Assembly (NCBI RefSeq): GCF_006716485.1
Contig: NZ_VFPD01000004.1
Location: 1-64,000 of the forward strand
DNA length: 64,000 bases
Direction of reading: 5' to 3'
From: Chryseobacterium aquifrigidense
GTDB lineage: Bacteria; Bacteroidota; Bacteroidia; Flavobacteriales; Weeksellaceae
The notes below the pieces were generated by a model. The model had not been told where the DNA came from and searched no databases. It was given only the letters and a program-made list of their open reading frames with translations. The position numbers and the translations under genes were made by a program. Below, piece after piece: positions 8,157 through 17,875 of this stretch; the first letter of the stretch is position 1; the number at the start of each line of letters is the position of its first letter.

Positions 8157-10661
8157 TTATTTTTTATTGAATAATACCTGTACTTTATTTCTGATCCTTA
8201 TCAGTAATGGCTCTTTATAATTTTTATCTTCATCAAAATATCCGTAACCATAGCCATATCCATAACCGTAGCCGTAGCCATATCCGTAGCCTTGTTTAGT
8301 ATTATAGTCGTTATAAACAAGTCCCAAATTATTAACTTCATCATTATGATACTTTTCAGTAATCATTTTCAGCATATACTTTTCTGTGTATTCATGACGC
8401 ACTACATAAATATTAGCGTCAGAATGCTTCATAAGCTCATATGAGTCAGCTACAAGACCTACAGGTGGAGAATCTATAATAATGAAATCATATTTTTCTT
8501 TAAGTTCTTCTATAAATCTGATATTTCTCTGGCTCATTAAAAGTTCAGACGGGTTTGGCGGGATAGGACCTGAAGTGGCAACATCAAGATTAGGGATCTT
8601 GGTCTTGTTAATAATCTGGTCGATATCAACTTCTCCTGTAAGATAATTTGAGATACCATATTTATTATCAATCTTAAAGTCTCCAAAAATTTTTGGTTTT
8701 CTAAGATCCATTCCTAATAAGATTGTTTTCTTATCACTTAATCCTATTACAGATGCCAGATTGATAGAAATATAAGTTTTCCCTTCTCCTCCAATGGATG
8801 ATGTAATCAAAATAACTTTACCTTTTCCACTTTCATTATCCATTAAGAATCTCATATTTGCTCTTATTCCCCTGAATGCCTCAGATACGGATGATTTTGG
8901 CTGCTCCAGGACGGTAAGCATATTTTCATTGCTGTTATTTCCTATTACTCCGAGAAGCGGAATTTTCGTAGCACTTAAAAGCTCTTTAATATTTCTTATT
9001 TTACTATCCAATACTTCACCTATAAAGATAAACAGTAATGGAAGCAGCAGTAATCCGGAGATAATGGCAGTCTTGGCCAACTTTACATTAGGTCCGATTG
9101 CTCTTTGCCCCAGGTTTTTAGCAGGGTCAATTACTGTAATATCAGATTGATTGGTAGCCATTCTCATCTTAGTATCACTCTGTCTTCCGAGAAGACTATT
9201 ATAAGTAGCCTCAATCATATTATATCCTCTCTCTGCATCCAGATATCTTCTTTCTTTTTCAGGATAAGATGCTAAATCTGAGTTGGCACCTGAAATATCA
9301 CGATCAATTTTGTTGATCTCATCATAATATCTGCTATAGTATCCTCTTAAGCTATTTGATGATCCCATTCTTGCTTCATCAATAAGTCTGTTGATTTCTC
9401 TCATCGGCTCTGATGAAGGCTTATAAATAGAAGCCATTTCTGCTTTTTTGGTATACAGAGCTTTCAGTTCAGAAACTGTTGCTGAGAATACGCCATCTTC
9501 AAAACCTGCAGCATTGGTTCCAATCATTTTATCAAAATTCTGAGACTGCAGCGTGTTTTTTATATTGTTAAGTGAGTTGATTTTGCTTATGATATCTGCT
9601 TTTTTAGCTTCCAACTCTTTTATTTTCTCAAGAGATTTTTCATCTCTGTCTTTAATATTATAGAGTTTTTCTGAGGTTTTTAAATAATTCAGCACATTCG
9701 CACTTGAATCAAGCTTTTTACGGATATTATCCAGATTTTCTTTTAAAAAGATGTCTGTGTTTTTATTAACTATATTTTTATCAGCCAATCTCTTTTTTTG
9801 TAATTCTGCAACAGATTTATTAAGGAAATTAACTGTACTATTAAGATTATATCCTTTTTTGGTAATAATCATAATCGATCTGATCTCTTTATCAAAGTCA
9901 ACACCTGTAGTAGAGACAATTTCATTTACACTCTCATTTACTGAGTTCAGGTTTACAATGATATTATCCAACTTGATTTTAGTGGGAACAGGATTTCTAA
10001 CCAGTCTGAATCTCAGGTTTGGAGAATTGTACCACTCATTGATTTTAATGATTTTATCAGCGGGTCTGCTATATGCGCTGATACTCTGGAAGCCTTCAAT
10101 CTCATAATTATATAAGTTGGTAGATTCTCCTTCTTCGGGTAAAACTACTTGATAGGCTCCATCTCCTTTGGGTATCAGGGTAATAGGATAATTAATCTGC
10201 TGAAGATGTTTTTTATCGATCTGAAGAAAGACAGGTGAGTCATCTTTATCCAGATAGGTAGATTTTATCAGTCCTTTAGTAGAATAATTAACAAAAAGGT
10301 CAAGTTCTTTTACCAAAAATTCGTTATGCGATCTGGATAAAAGCATTTTCTTCAGATAAAGCCCATCCTGATTTCCGGTATCTCCCCAAATGAAGTTGAT
10401 AGATTGATTAGCCTGTGTTGGTAAAAACTCAGCTCCTTTACTGGAAGTACTTAATGACAGGTCTGATGCATAAATATTTTGTGCATAGTAATGACTGTAT
10501 CCCCATGCCAGTGCATAGCCGATAAAAAACATAAATACAAACCAATACCAGTTCTTAAGAATCCTTCTTAAAAAGTGCTCTAAATCAAATAATGCAAATG
10601 ACCCATACTTTTCTTTCTGAGAATTATTCTTCTCTGCAGCGGTTACTCTTTCTGGAATCAT
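8157..10661 (-). CDS. Wzc-type polysaccharide tyrosine autokinase
   Basis: An 834-residue fusion of a polysaccharide co-polymerase (Wzz) domain and a BY-kinase, which controls chain length and export of capsule or exopolysaccharide at the inner membrane. An N-terminal membrane segment (WYWFVFMFFIGYALAWGYS) is followed by a long periplasmic coiled-coil region and a second membrane segment (AKTAIISGLLLLPLLFIFIG). The kinase then shows Walker A GGEGKT at about 624-629, Walker A' LGMDLRKPK, and Walker B IIIDSPPVG. The usual C-terminal tyrosine cluster is an uninterrupted run of nine Gly-Tyr pairs. The wza-type gene ends 2 bases before it. Confidence 0.93.
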   Translation of the reverse strand: MIPERVTAAEKNNSQKEKYGSFALFDLEHFLRRILKNWYWFVFMFFIGYALAWGYSHYYAQNIYASDLSLSTSSKGAEFLPTQANQSINFIWGDTGNQDGLYLKKMLLSRSHNEFLVKELDLFVNYSTKGLIKSTYLDKDDSPVFLQIDKKHLQQINYPITLIPKGDGAYQVVLPEEGESTNLYNYEIEGFQSISAYSRPADKIIKINEWYNSPNLRFRLVRNPVPTKIKLDNIIVNLNSVNESVNEIVSTTGVDFDKEIRSIMIITKKGYNLNSTVNFLNKSVAELQKKRLADKNIVNKNTDIFLKENLDNIRKKLDSSANVLNYLKTSEKLYNIKDRDEKSLEKIKELEAKKADIISKINSLNNIKNTLQSQNFDKMIGTNAAGFEDGVFSATVSELKALYTKKAEMASIYKPSSEPMREINRLIDEARMGSSNSLRGYYSRYYDEINKIDRDISGANSDLASYPEKERRYLDAERGYNMIEATYNSLLGRQSDTKMRMATNQSDITVIDPAKNLGQRAIGPNVKLAKTAIISGLLLLPLLFIFIGEVLDSKIRNIKELLSATKIPLLGVIGNNSNENMLTVLEQPKSSVSEAFRGIRANMRFLMDNESGKGKVILITSSIGGEGKTYISINLASVIGLSDKKTILLGMDLRKPKIFGDFKIDNKYGISNYLTGEVDIDQIINKTKIPNLDVATSGPIPPNPSELLMSQRNIRFIEELKEKYDFIIIDSPPVGLVADSYELMKHSDANIYVVRHEYTEKYMLKMITEKYHNDEVNNLGLVYNDYNTKQGYGYGYGYGYGYGYGYGYFDEDKNYKEPLLIRIRNKVQVLFNKK
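8238..8291 (-). repeat. Gly-Tyr dipeptide repeat encoding the kinase tail
   Basis: 54 bases encode nine consecutive Gly-Tyr pairs near the C-terminus of the tyrosine kinase. Codons are mixed (GGC, GGA, GGT; TAC, TAT), so the DNA is an imperfect 6-base repeat rather than a pure microsatellite. In BY-kinases the tyrosine cluster in this place is what is autophosphorylated in trans. Confidence 0.9.
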
Positions 10662-10663
10662 GA

Positions 10664-11554
10664 CTAAAGATTTTTAAGAAGTAAATAAATAGACAATGCT
10701 GTAGTAATGACCGAAACTCCTGTTGTTAAAGTCTGAATAGGATCTTTTCCGAAACCATTCAAGCTTTTTGCTCTTGTATTCAGATAGATCTCATCACCAT
10801 TCTGAACATAATAGAAAGGAGAGTTCATAAGATCTTCCCGGGTAAGATCTATTTTGGCAATTTTGATTCCTTCCGGAAGTTTTCTGTGAATAACGATCTC
10901 TTTTTTGTCGATCGTTCTGTTCAGCCCTCCATTGATAGCTAAAGCTTCAGTAATGGTAAGGGTATTTTTATGAGCTACTTTCTCTCCTGAAAGACCTGTA
11001 GTTTCCACATCACCAAGAATATAATAGGTGATACCGTCTGTATTCAGACGTACTTCAGACTTACCTTCCTGGAAATTTTCATTTACTTTTTCCTGAATTT
11101 CTTTTCTAATATCCTCTAATGTTCTCCCTTCTGCTTTTACATAGCCGATTCCAAAAACATTAATATCACCATTGGAGTCTACCTTGAGTCCATTAAAGTA
11201 AAAATTCATATTTCCACCTCTGCTTGCTCCAGAGGTTGCACCAACTCCTCCTCCAACAGAGCCACCCCCTGACATAGCGGGGCTTATTACAGTTCCGGCT
11301 CCGGTTCCGCTTCCTCCAGAGGAATTGTAAGAAGAATAAAACTGTGCAGCATCACCTTTGGGGGTTGTTACAATGTTAAGATTAAGGATATCATTTTTAG
11401 TAATCCTGTATACAGGAATGTTATAGGGAACAAGACCTTCTTCATTAATTACAAGACTCTCACTTGGCTGTAAATATCTTACATCCTTTGTTGTAATACA
11501 TGAGGTAACTAAAAGAGGGAATATTAAAAATAAATATTTAAAGTTTTTCATCAT
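10664..11554 (-). CDS. Wza-type polysaccharide export lipoprotein
   Basis: A 296-residue outer-membrane polysaccharide export protein. The lipobox is LVTSC with the lipidated Cys near residue 20. The polysaccharide export domain (YRITKNDILNLNIVT) is interrupted by a Gly/Ser-rich stretch of about 45 residues (roughly 75-120), which is unusual. It is followed by SLBB-like segments (YILGDVETTGLSGEKVAH, TITEALAINGGL). It should form the outer-membrane channel working with the Wzc-type kinase immediately downstream. The two ATG codons at 11554 and 11551 cannot be told apart. Confidence 0.9.
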   Translation of the reverse strand: MMKNFKYLFLIFPLLVTSCITTKDVRYLQPSESLVINEEGLVPYNIPVYRITKNDILNLNIVTTPKGDAAQFYSSYNSSGGSGTGAGTVISPAMSGGGSVGGGVGATSGASRGGNMNFYFNGLKVDSNGDINVFGIGYVKAEGRTLEDIRKEIQEKVNENFQEGKSEVRLNTDGITYYILGDVETTGLSGEKVAHKNTLTITEALAINGGLNRTIDKKEIVIHRKLPEGIKIAKIDLTREDLMNSPFYYVQNGDEIYLNTRAKSLNGFGKDPIQTLTTGVSVITTALSIYLLLKNL

Positions 11555-11592
11555 ATATATATAATATTGTTTACAAAAGTAATATTTAATTG

Positions 11593-12711
11593 TTAATTTT
11601 TGTTATTTCTTAATCGATATAGCAAATCTGGCAAATAAGCACCAAAAAAACCTATTGAAATAATCACCACTAATAAAAGATTGACATTAATATGTCTTAA
11701 ATAATAAGCCACTCCAACAATCATCAGGTAGTACAGGATAATATAAAAAGTTGATCTCCTATGGGTAAGGTTCAATTTCAGCAGTTTATGATGAATATGG
11801 TTTTTATCGGCATCAAATGGGGATTTTTTGTTGTAAAGCCTGATCATAATTACATTTAAAGTATCTACAATCGGAAGAATCAGAATGGCTACTGCCACTA
11901 CAGGAGCAGACTGAAGGTGATATCTTGGAACATCTATGAGCTTTTTATCTATAAAAATATCTATAAAACAAATGGATGTAAAAGCTAACAAAAAGCCCAG
12001 GAGCATAGAACCGGTATCGCCCATAAATATTTTGCGGGTACGGTAGTTAGACAGATTATAATACAAAAATGCCAATACAGTCCCAATAATAACAACAGAT
12101 AATACCACCAACGGATAGTTATATTCTCCTAAGCGATAATAACTGATTCCAAATAAAGCACTACAGATAACAGAATAACCACCTGCCAGCCCGTCTATTC
12201 CGTCAATCAGGTTGAATGCATTAATCAGAATAATAAATGTTACAATACTGAATATCACACTTACGAAATACTCCAGCTCATATATTCCAAAGATCCCGAA
12301 TAAGCTTCTGATTCTGATATCAGATCCAATAACAATCAGGGAAGACACAACAATTTGTGCAACGAGTTTTTTGTAAGCCCTCATGACTACAATATCATCC
12401 ATTACTCCTACATAGAGAAGGATAATTAATGAGGCAAATAAAAATTTATAGAGATCAAATAATTCATAGGCAAAAATAGAGGCACAGATTCCTATTGAAT
12501 AAAAGATGGCAATTCCTCCCAGGTTGGGAATTTCTCTAAGGTGCGAGCTTCTTATTCCAGGCTCATCCATCAGATTCTTTCTTTTTGAGATCTTGACAAT
12601 GGTAGGAATAGAGAAGAATGTAATTAAAAAGGAGAACACGAAGCCTAGTCCTATTTTTACGTAGAAAATAGGTATTCCCGATCCGCTTAAGAACAATTCA
12701 AAATTTTTCAT
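11593..12711 (-). CDS. Undecaprenyl-phosphate sugar-1-phosphate transferase (WecA/TagO type)
   Basis: A 372-residue multi-pass membrane enzyme of the MraY/WecA/TagO family, which transfers a sugar-1-phosphate from UDP-sugar to undecaprenyl phosphate. About ten membrane segments are visible. Conserved cytoplasmic loops include VGVMDDIVVMRAYKK (Asp pair), NLIDGIDGLAGG (catalytic Asp region), MGDTGSMLLGF and DADKNHIHHKLL (the family's HIHH motif). The ATG at 12711 is preferred to a GTG at 12729. With the Wza- and Wzc-type genes downstream it probably starts capsule or exopolysaccharide repeat units. Confidence 0.92.
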   Translation of the reverse strand: MKNFELFLSGSGIPIFYVKIGLGFVFSFLITFFSIPTIVKISKRKNLMDEPGIRSSHLREIPNLGGIAIFYSIGICASIFAYELFDLYKFLFASLIILLYVGVMDDIVVMRAYKKLVAQIVVSSLIVIGSDIRIRSLFGIFGIYELEYFVSVIFSIVTFIILINAFNLIDGIDGLAGGYSVICSALFGISYYRLGEYNYPLVVLSVVIIGTVLAFLYYNLSNYRTRKIFMGDTGSMLLGFLLAFTSICFIDIFIDKKLIDVPRYHLQSAPVVAVAILILPIVDTLNVIMIRLYNKKSPFDADKNHIHHKLLKLNLTHRRSTFYIILYYLMIVGVAYYLRHINVNLLLVVIISIGFFGAYLPDLLYRLRNNKN

Positions 12712-12826
12712 TCTTTTCTTATTCAGCACTTGTATCTCCTAAATAAAAAACCACAATACAGAACTTTACAAGAACTTCATTATCATTTTCTATTGACCGA
12801 AACAATAGTACTTACATTTGTGTTTA

Positions 12827-13828
12827 CTAAATCAACTTTCTTATCAATCTTTTCTGTCCTGCAAAAAACAACAGATAAAAAATCTTTTTCTTCAAAGGCA
12901 AAGATAAAAGATAATTCTTACCAAAACGACTATACTTCAATATATCTTGAATTTTTATTTGTCTTTCCTTCATAAAAAGAACTAACTGATCAGACATACT
13001 ATAAAATATTTCTTCTTTTTTCACATACGCCAGATAGGCCAAAAATGAATAAGCCCCTTCAAAAATCTGAAAATTTTTCAGCACTTCATTTTTGTGGGAA
13101 TATGGGGATTTACTAAATATCTGTTCCACATCAGATACAGCTTTTAATATATCCAGTCCTTTTTCTGTGTGGGTTTTTGTAATAGAATCAGTACGTTCAA
13201 GATACTGGTAATGGAAATTCTGAGTCTGAGCAATGATTTCACATTCCAGTAAAAGTTGTGGAATAAGCTGAATATCTTCAAAATGAACTCCTTTTTTAAA
13301 TCTTTTCTGATTAAAAAGTTCTTTTTTGAACAGCTTATTGCATGCAAAATAGCTGATATCAGAAAATACCGAGAAGTTTTTTTCAAGCACTATCTTCTCC
13401 GGCATATTGGGAAGCTGCGTCAGTTTTTGGATAATCTTCCCGTTCTCATCCACTTTCTGAATATTACAGATTACCATTTTTGCCTGGTGTTTTTCTGCTA
13501 AAAGAAGCATTTCCTCAAACATCGTTTCGGAGACATAATCATCACTGTCTACAAAACCAATATAATCTCCGTTAGCTCTGTCAATCCCAAAATTACGGGC
13601 ATCACTGAGACCTCCGTTTTCTTTGGTAAAGGCTTTTATTTTGTCAGGATATTTGTGTGCAAATTCTTTAATAATTTTTTCAGAGTTGTCTTTACTTCCA
13701 TCGTTCACTACAAGAACCTCAATATCGGGAAGGCTCTGCTTCACCAAAGAGTCAAGGCATTTTGTCAAATAATGTTCGACATTATAGACGGGAACAATAA
13801 TGGATACTCTTGCGGGAACATTTGTCAT
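12827..13828 (-). CDS. Family 2 glycosyltransferase
   Basis: A 333-residue GT2 enzyme. The GT-A fold starts with VSIIVPVYNVEHYLTKCLDSL, then VLVVNDGSKDNS (nucleotide-binding Asp), KENGGLSDARNFG, and the metal-binding DXD-like FVDSDDYV near residue 95. The C-terminal region is basic and aromatic, with no obvious membrane helix. It would add a sugar in surface polysaccharide assembly in the cytoplasm; donor and acceptor are not readable. It ends 115 bases before the WecA-type gene. Confidence 0.88.
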   Translation of the reverse strand: MTNVPARVSIIVPVYNVEHYLTKCLDSLVKQSLPDIEVLVVNDGSKDNSEKIIKEFAHKYPDKIKAFTKENGGLSDARNFGIDRANGDYIGFVDSDDYVSETMFEEMLLLAEKHQAKMVICNIQKVDENGKIIQKLTQLPNMPEKIVLEKNFSVFSDISYFACNKLFKKELFNQKRFKKGVHFEDIQLIPQLLLECEIIAQTQNFHYQYLERTDSITKTHTEKGLDILKAVSDVEQIFSKSPYSHKNEVLKNFQIFEGAYSFLAYLAYVKKEEIFYSMSDQLVLFMKERQIKIQDILKYSRFGKNYLLSLPLKKKIFYLLFFAGQKRLIRKLI

Positions 13829-13831
13829 ACA

Positions 13832-14902
13832 TTAAATTTTCGTCAGTCTTGCATTCAGCCAGCCTTTTTTAGCTTCATCAAAATCTTTTCTGGAGCAGGG
13901 AATGCAGTTTTCTATATTTTCATCATCACCAAAATACCACAAATTACTGAAAGTATCACGTCTGAATGCATACTGCCTGTCATCTATCAAAACATAAAAC
14001 AGCTCGTAATGTCTTTCTTTCGGATGGGAATACTGGATATTGATTCCTTCGATCAGATACCAGAGCATCTGTGCTAAAAGCTGATGATTCAGCTGGTTTT
14101 CAGAATAAATATTATAATTAAAAATACCAACAGACTTAAGATTTTCGCTTAATCCGATTTCCTTCATATAGGCACAGATTTCTCTTTTGCTCAAACCATT
14201 TACCTGTGGATTCATTGAAAAAGGCTCACTAAAGCTTTCAATAGCATCACAATTTACGGTCACCAAATCTGCTTTTCTGAAGAAAGGCTCTGTCTTTTCA
14301 GTAGAATTCATCATTTCAGCCAGTCGGATAATATCAAACTCCACTTCTTTGATGAGTCTTACAGAATCCATCTCATTCAGATGTTTCTGATAACCCAGAT
14401 GATGATAATTTTTAATGGAAAAATTCTTGGCTCCGAAAATTTTGCTTAAAAAAGTATGTTCATTAATGGTCTCTCCTTGCTGAAGGGAGATAATATTACT
14501 GATTTGGGTATAATTGATACTGTTCTTATGGAAATTCAATGCTGAAAATAATGAAAAAGCAAAATCATTGGATCCGCCAATAATTACCGGAATGGCTCTT
14601 TTATAATGACATGCCGACAGCACTTCCTGTAAGATATAATGGGTATCCTGAACAGATTTCCCGGACACCAGATCTCCAAGATCTACAACCGGAATTTCGA
14701 AGTCCATCTGTGAAAGCTTGTAAAATTCTTTTCTTACTGCCGTAAAATCCTGCACTTCCGCATCTCCGCCTGCTCCTCTATAGTCTGATACGAACAAAAG
14801 AACAATACTGTCTTCTCTGATATCTTTTGTAATCCGATTTCCTATCTGCCAGCTTTCTGTTTTGAAATTTCTTGGTGAAATGATAAAGTCTTCGAAATCC
14901 AT
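13832..14902 (-). CDS. Arginase/formimidoylglutamase-fold protein, metal site lost
   Basis: 356 residues with the ureohydrolase (arginase, agmatinase, HutG) fold order: an N-terminal cap, VLLFVSDYRGAGGDAEVQDF, then AIPVIIGGSNDFAFSLF where active enzymes have GGxH. The second metal motif (DAHxD in active enzymes) appears as SNIISLQQGE. The third (SxDxDxxDP) appears as VTVNCDAIESFSEP, keeping one Asp. Nearly all Mn ligands are thus absent. This suggests a non-catalytic relative, conserved next to topA in this group from what I recall. It may bind a ligand or partner; the function is unknown. It stands 3 bases upstream of the GT2 gene. Confidence 0.78.
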   Translation of the reverse strand: MDFEDFIISPRNFKTESWQIGNRITKDIREDSIVLLFVSDYRGAGGDAEVQDFTAVRKEFYKLSQMDFEIPVVDLGDLVSGKSVQDTHYILQEVLSACHYKRAIPVIIGGSNDFAFSLFSALNFHKNSINYTQISNIISLQQGETINEHTFLSKIFGAKNFSIKNYHHLGYQKHLNEMDSVRLIKEVEFDIIRLAEMMNSTEKTEPFFRKADLVTVNCDAIESFSEPFSMNPQVNGLSKREICAYMKEIGLSENLKSVGIFNYNIYSENQLNHQLLAQMLWYLIEGINIQYSHPKERHYELFYVLIDDRQYAFRRDTFSNLWYFGDDENIENCIPCSRKDFDEAKKGWLNARLTKI

Positions 14903-14989
14903 ATTTTAATTTAAAATGTAATAATTGATTGATGTAACAAACATACAAAAAACACAGGAACTGAGTAAGACGTGGATCTTTTTGTTCAT

Positions 14990-15021
14990 AAAAAAAGCCG
15001 TCAACATCTGTTAACGGCCTA
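14990..15021 (-). terminator. Terminator after topA
   Basis: In minus reading, GCCGTTAAC, loop, GTTGACGGC and then a run of seven T. It lies just past the topA stop at 15039 and before the arginase-fold gene. Confidence 0.82.
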
Positions 15022-15038
15022 TTATCATTATTTTATAT

Positions 15039-17600
15039 TTACTTTTTCTTAGCTGCCGGTTTTTTTGCAGCAGTTGTTTTCTTTGTAGTGGCTGCTTTTT
15101 TAGCTGCTGGTTTTTTCTTTTCTGCAAAGGCTTTAGGATCCTGATCTGTAATCCATTTCTTAACCTCATCCAAAGAAAGTTCTTTTAATTCCTCAGCTTC
15201 ATATTTTGTATCATCTGCTTTTTTCGGAATTTTGAACATGGCCTTTCCAAACTTAATGAAAGGTCCCCATCTTCCGTTTTCTATGGAAATTTTTTCCTTT
15301 TCCCACTGCTGGATATATCGGTTGGCTTCTTTCTCCAATTTAGCGTCAATCAGTTCGTTGATATCACTTTGTGAAAGATTTTCAAAATCATATCTTTTTG
15401 GAACATTCACGAAAATATCTTTGTATTTGATAAATGGTCCGAATCTGCCAGATCCTTTTGTTACCGGTTCTCCTTTATACGTAGCAATAGGAGCATCAGC
15501 AATTTTCTTTTCATTGATGATTTCCTCGGCACGTTTCTGATCTACAGAAAGCGGATCTTCACCTTTCGGAATACTGATATACGTTTCGCCCCATTTCACA
15601 TAAGGTCCAAATCTACCAACACCTACAGAAACTGGCTGTCCGTCAACTTCACTTAAATCGAAAGGCAATTTGAATAACTCCAATGCTTCTTCAAAAGTAA
15701 TGGTTGCAATATTCTGTCCAGTCATTAATGAAGCAAAGATTGGTTTCTCCTCATCATCGGTTTCTCCAATCTGGATCATCGCTCCGAATCTTCCGATTCT
15801 TGCATGAACGTTTTTACCTGTCTTTGGATCTACTCCTAATAATCTATCTCCGGTAGCACGGTCTGCATTTTCTTCTACATCTTCAATTCTCGGGTGGAAT
15901 TTGGAGTAGAAATTGGTCATCATCTCTTTCCATTTCTGATCACCGCTTGCAATTTCGTCAAAACTTTCTTCTACTCTTGCCGTGAAACCGTAATCAAGGA
16001 TTTCTCTGAAATTATCTGTTAAGAAATCATTGACTACTTCACCGATGTCTGTAGGAACGAATTTATTTTTATCACCACCGAATTTCTCTTCAAGAACTAC
16101 TTTTTTGATCTTATCTTTTGTTAAAGACATTTTAATCACTTCACGGGTATGTGGTTCGATTTCTCTTTTATCTACATACTCTCTGTTCTGAATAGTCTGA
16201 ATTGTAGGGGCGTAAGTAGATGGTCTACCAATCCCTAATTCTTCAAGTTTTCTTACCAATCCGGCTTCAGTATATCTTGCACTTGGTCTGGTGAACTTTT
16301 CAGTAGCAGTAATGGTTTTATAGTTTAAGACTTCTCCCACGCTTACTTTCGGTAACAACTTGTCATTATTTTCCTCATCCTCTTCTTCTGTCTTTACAAT
16401 TCCGTAAGCTTTCAGGAAACCGTCGAATATGATCACCTCTCCTTGTGCTTCAAAGTGATGTGGCAATGATGCATTTCCTATTTCAATCACTGTCTTTTCA
16501 ATTTTGGCATTAGCCATCTGAGAAGCCAGTGTTCGTCTGTAAATTAATTGATATAATCTGTTTAATTGTACATCAGCTACGGTTTTTACTCCAAAATCTG
16601 TAGGACGGATAGCTTCGTGAGCTTCCTGTGCTGAAGCTGATTTAGTAGTATAGTTTCTCGGAGAAGAATATTCTGCTCCGTATTCTGATATGATTTGTTT
16701 TTTAGCTCCTTCAATAGCTTCCTGGGAAAGGTTCACGGAGTCTGTTCTCATATAGGTAATAAAACCTTCTTCGTACAGTCTCTGTGCCAGACGCATGGTA
16801 TTGGTTACATTATATCCAAGTCTTGAGGAAGCTTCCTGCTGTAATGTAGAGGTTGTAAACGGAGCTGAAGCTGAACGCGTACCTGGCTTGGTTTCAACGT
16901 TGAGAACTTTAAATTCTGTAGTTTTAGCCTGCTCCAGGAATTTCTCTGCTTCTTCTTCCTTTTCAAAGTCTTTTTTCAGTTTGGCAGCAATTTCCTGCTC
17001 TGTTTTATTTAAAAAGATTCCGTCAAGTTTAAAACTTGCTTTGGGTGTAAAATCACGGATTTCTTTTTCTCTTTCAACAATTAACCTAACTGCTACAGAC
17101 TGTACTCTACCTGCAGACAGCCCCGGTTTTACTTTTTTCCATAAAACGGGAGACATTTCAAAACCTACGATTCTGTCCAGCACTCTTCTTGCCTGCTGTG
17201 CATTTACTAAGTTCTGATCAATATCTCTTGGATTGTCGATTGCTTTTAGAATGGCGTTTTTGGTAATCTCGTGGAAAACAATTCTTTTTCTGTTTTCAGG
17301 CTTCAGTTTCAATTCATCCGCAAGATGCCATGCAATAGCTTCTCCTTCGCGGTCCTCATCGGAAGCGAGCCATACCATATCAGCTTTCTTTACGGCAGCC
17401 TTTAATTCGGTTACCAATTTCTTTTTGTCTGCTGAAACTTCGTAATCAGGACTGAATGTGGCAAGGTCTATCCCCATTCCTTTTTTAGGAAGATCCCGGA
17501 TATGTCCGAAACTGGATTTCACGTCAAAATCCTTTCCTAGATATTTCTGAATAGTTTTTGCTTTTGCCGGGGACTCTACGATTACTAAATTTTTCGACAT
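15039..17600 (-). CDS. topA: DNA topoisomerase I
   Basis: Type IA topoisomerase of 853 residues that relaxes negative supercoils. It has an N-terminal TOPRIM domain (LVIVESPAKAKTIQKYLG, then SDEDREGEAIAWHL with the acidic triad) and the active-site Tyr in FITYMRTDS at about residue 283. The C-terminus carries three or four repeated SVGVGRFGPYVKWG-type domains in place of zinc ribbons, and a Lys/Ala/Pro tail (KKPAAKKA) that probably binds DNA. The ATG at 17600 gives the usual MSKNLVIVESP start; the frame can be read back to 17621. Confidence 0.97.
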   Translation of the reverse strand: MSKNLVIVESPAKAKTIQKYLGKDFDVKSSFGHIRDLPKKGMGIDLATFSPDYEVSADKKKLVTELKAAVKKADMVWLASDEDREGEAIAWHLADELKLKPENRKRIVFHEITKNAILKAIDNPRDIDQNLVNAQQARRVLDRIVGFEMSPVLWKKVKPGLSAGRVQSVAVRLIVEREKEIRDFTPKASFKLDGIFLNKTEQEIAAKLKKDFEKEEEAEKFLEQAKTTEFKVLNVETKPGTRSASAPFTTSTLQQEASSRLGYNVTNTMRLAQRLYEEGFITYMRTDSVNLSQEAIEGAKKQIISEYGAEYSSPRNYTTKSASAQEAHEAIRPTDFGVKTVADVQLNRLYQLIYRRTLASQMANAKIEKTVIEIGNASLPHHFEAQGEVIIFDGFLKAYGIVKTEEEDEENNDKLLPKVSVGEVLNYKTITATEKFTRPSARYTEAGLVRKLEELGIGRPSTYAPTIQTIQNREYVDKREIEPHTREVIKMSLTKDKIKKVVLEEKFGGDKNKFVPTDIGEVVNDFLTDNFREILDYGFTARVEESFDEIASGDQKWKEMMTNFYSKFHPRIEDVEENADRATGDRLLGVDPKTGKNVHARIGRFGAMIQIGETDDEEKPIFASLMTGQNIATITFEEALELFKLPFDLSEVDGQPVSVGVGRFGPYVKWGETYISIPKGEDPLSVDQKRAEEIINEKKIADAPIATYKGEPVTKGSGRFGPFIKYKDIFVNVPKRYDFENLSQSDINELIDAKLEKEANRYIQQWEKEKISIENGRWGPFIKFGKAMFKIPKKADDTKYEAEELKELSLDEVKKWITDQDPKAFAEKKKPAAKKAATTKKTTAAKKPAAKKK

Positions 17601-17823
17601 TCTAACTAAAAATTTTTGCAAAAGTAAAGCTTTTTTATTATATACTTTTTGTTAAACAGGTTTAATTTAATAATCATGGCGCTTTATACCCTCTTTCCAC
17701 ACTGGTTTTTCGGAGAAACAAACCCTTTGTAGCATAGGTTTTAGACTGTTACACAATTATCAGCATGGATTGATATAGAAATTTTCATCAGCCATAATAG
17801 ATGTAAAAAATATGGTGTCCTAT

Positions 17824-17858
17824 AAAAAAGCAGAATAAGAGACCTTATTCTGCTTTTT
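17824..17858 (-). terminator. Terminator after the large T9SS protein gene
   Basis: A 15-bp inverted repeat (AAAAAGCAGAATAAG and its complement) with a 4-base loop, flanked by A and T runs, so it can act in both directions. It lies 18 bases past the gene end at 17876. Confidence 0.85.
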
Positions 17859-17875
17859 AGCACCTATTGTAAGAT

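Noticed and set aside
8238..8291. Repeat resembling a CRISPR-like or satellite array
   Set aside because: It is a 6-base imperfect repeat fully explained by the Gly-Tyr coding sequence. No CRISPR array was found anywhere in the window.
15232..17445. Several plus-strand frames opposite topA
   Set aside because: They mirror topA codons and show no family features.
17619..17626. TACTTTTG box (minus) before topA, and similar boxes at 11574-11581, 23722-23729, 62835-62842 and 7986-7993
   Set aside because: These -7-like boxes lack a TTG at 17-23 bases, so they were mentioned in gene entries at most and not called as promoters.
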